DNA from: Zavarzinella formosa DSM 19928
Lineage (GTDB): Bacteria > Planctomycetota > Planctomycetia > Gemmatales > Gemmataceae
Reading direction: 5' to 3'
Length of the DNA: 64,000 nucleotides
Assembly: GCF_000255705.1 (NCBI RefSeq)
Contig: NZ_JH636442.1
Location: 263,546-327,545, forward strand
A program made the position numbers and the translations under genes. Within the stretch, counting starts at the first letter, position 1, and every line of letters begins with the position of its first letter. The notes under the pieces were generated by a model. That model did not search any database. It worked only from the letters and a program-made list of their open reading frames with translations, and was not told the DNA's origin. This document shows positions 63,566 through 64,000 of the stretch, one piece after another.

Positions 63566-64000
63566 CAGGGCCATTCCGTCATTCACTTTGGGGGATGCCG
63601 ATAAGCACTCTGGCCCGTTCGGGTCGGATTTGGAGGAGTTCGATGGCTTCGCGGTGGTTGTCGGCCCCGGTCCCGGCGAGCAAATGAATGAGGGAGTTGC
63701 GCAGGGCGGCGAGGATTTGGGGGGCCGAACCGGAGCGCACCCGACAGGCGTCTTCGTGAAAGGTCACGTCCCGAACGTAATGCAATTCGTTTTCGATCTT
63801 CCAGTGATCGCGGAGGTGTCTCAGCAGGTCGGCGGCGGTCGCCTGCTCTTCAGACAGGCTTGTCACCCCGTACCCGACTTCGACGGTTTTGATCCCCTTG
63901 ATGGTCCGTTCCCGGATGATCTCGAAGCCTTGGGCCAGGCCCTTCCATTGTTCATGACCGGTCAGGATCGACGTGGTTCGCAGGGTCCGGACCTCCAGCC
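63566..64000. mobile_element. ISAs1-type insertion sequence (left end; continues beyond window)
   Basis: The element begins about 63566 with CAGGGCCATTCCGTCATTC, which looks like an ISAs1-family terminal inverted repeat (these often begin CAGGG). It contains the 3' part of a transposase gene on the minus strand. The other end and the target duplication are outside the window. Confidence 0.82.
63579..64000 (-). CDS. ISAs1-family transposase, C-terminal part
   Basis: 140 codons of an open minus-strand frame that enters from the window edge; the start is not visible. The sequence reads EVRTLRTTSILTGHEQWKGL, then GFEIIRERTIKGIKTVEVGY, and ends with LLRHLRDHWKIENELHYVRD and VTFHEDACRVRSGSAPQILA. 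The WxIEN/LHYVxDVTFxED block is the C-terminal signature of the ISAs1/H-repeat transposases, with the last acidic residue of the catalytic triad in it. The stop is 13 bases inside the element end. With the frame open to the window edge, the transposase may be intact. Confidence 0.92.
   Translation of the reverse strand, partial: LEVRTLRTTSILTGHEQWKGLAQGFEIIRERTIKGIKTVEVGYGVTSLSEEQATAADLLRHLRDHWKIENELHYVRDVTFHEDACRVRSGSAPQILAALRNSLIHLLAGTGADNHREAIELLQIRPERARVLIGIPQSE

Overview
The window reads as a chromosome segment of a planctomycete, most likely of the Gemmata group (Gemmataceae). The case is from gene content: several DUF1549/DUF1553 and DUF1501 proteins with CxxCH cytochrome sites, a large haem-binding beta-propeller/HEAT protein, a surface protein with an N-terminal LESRDVP motif, secreted calpain-like and PQQ-propeller proteins, and an ExbB/ExbD operon ending in a toroid protein. 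Base composition is about 60% GC and most of the DNA is coding. This lineage call is inference; no rRNA gene lies in the window.

Layout. 1-3.2 kb: a truncated surface protein, a small secreted protein and a 2-hydroxyacid dehydrogenase. 3.3-3.8 kb: RNase P RNA with an unusual telomere-like hairpin in its P12 region. 3.9-8.7 kb: an MBL-fold ribonuclease-like protein, a DUF58 protein, queC and a PQQ-propeller protein. 9-14.7 kb: a parvulin-like isomerase, a toxin-antitoxin pair, ribosomal protein S1, an RpoD-like sigma factor and a Nudix hydrolase. 15.2-18.7 kb: tRNA-His, a calpain-like protease and an integrase broken by one in-frame stop beside tRNA-Arg, which looks like an old integration scar. 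18.8-23.4 kb: a five-gene ExbB/ExbD operon. 23.6-32.3 kb: dapA and metabolic enzymes, a beta-lactamase-like serine hydrolase, a degenerate FadB-like protein and an HtrA-like protease. 32.6-42.6 kb: a lipoprotein, a cobalamin adenosyltransferase coupled to gluQ, two phosphoesterases, the haem-binding propeller protein, an orphan P-II protein and a SEC-C/TPR protein. 42.9-53 kb: a probable pseudokinase, dxr-rseP, an Aas-like acyltransferase/ligase coupled to a phosphatase-SUI1 fusion, and a DUF1501 protein. 53-64 kb: a nitrilase-family enzyme and a cluster of DUF1549/DUF1501 genes, the last one interrupted by an ISAs1-type insertion sequence that runs off the window.

Most of the genes are ordinary housekeeping or lineage-typical. 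The points I rate highest are the LMW-phosphatase/SUI1 fusion, the telomere-like hairpin in RNase P RNA, the TonB-topology toroid protein in the ExbB/ExbD operon, several families of long low-complexity inverted repeats between genes (one family present twice), and a set of degenerate enzymes (kinase without the HRD Asp, FadB-like protein without a clean Rossmann motif, integrase with a nonsense codon, metallopeptidase-like motif without its first His).
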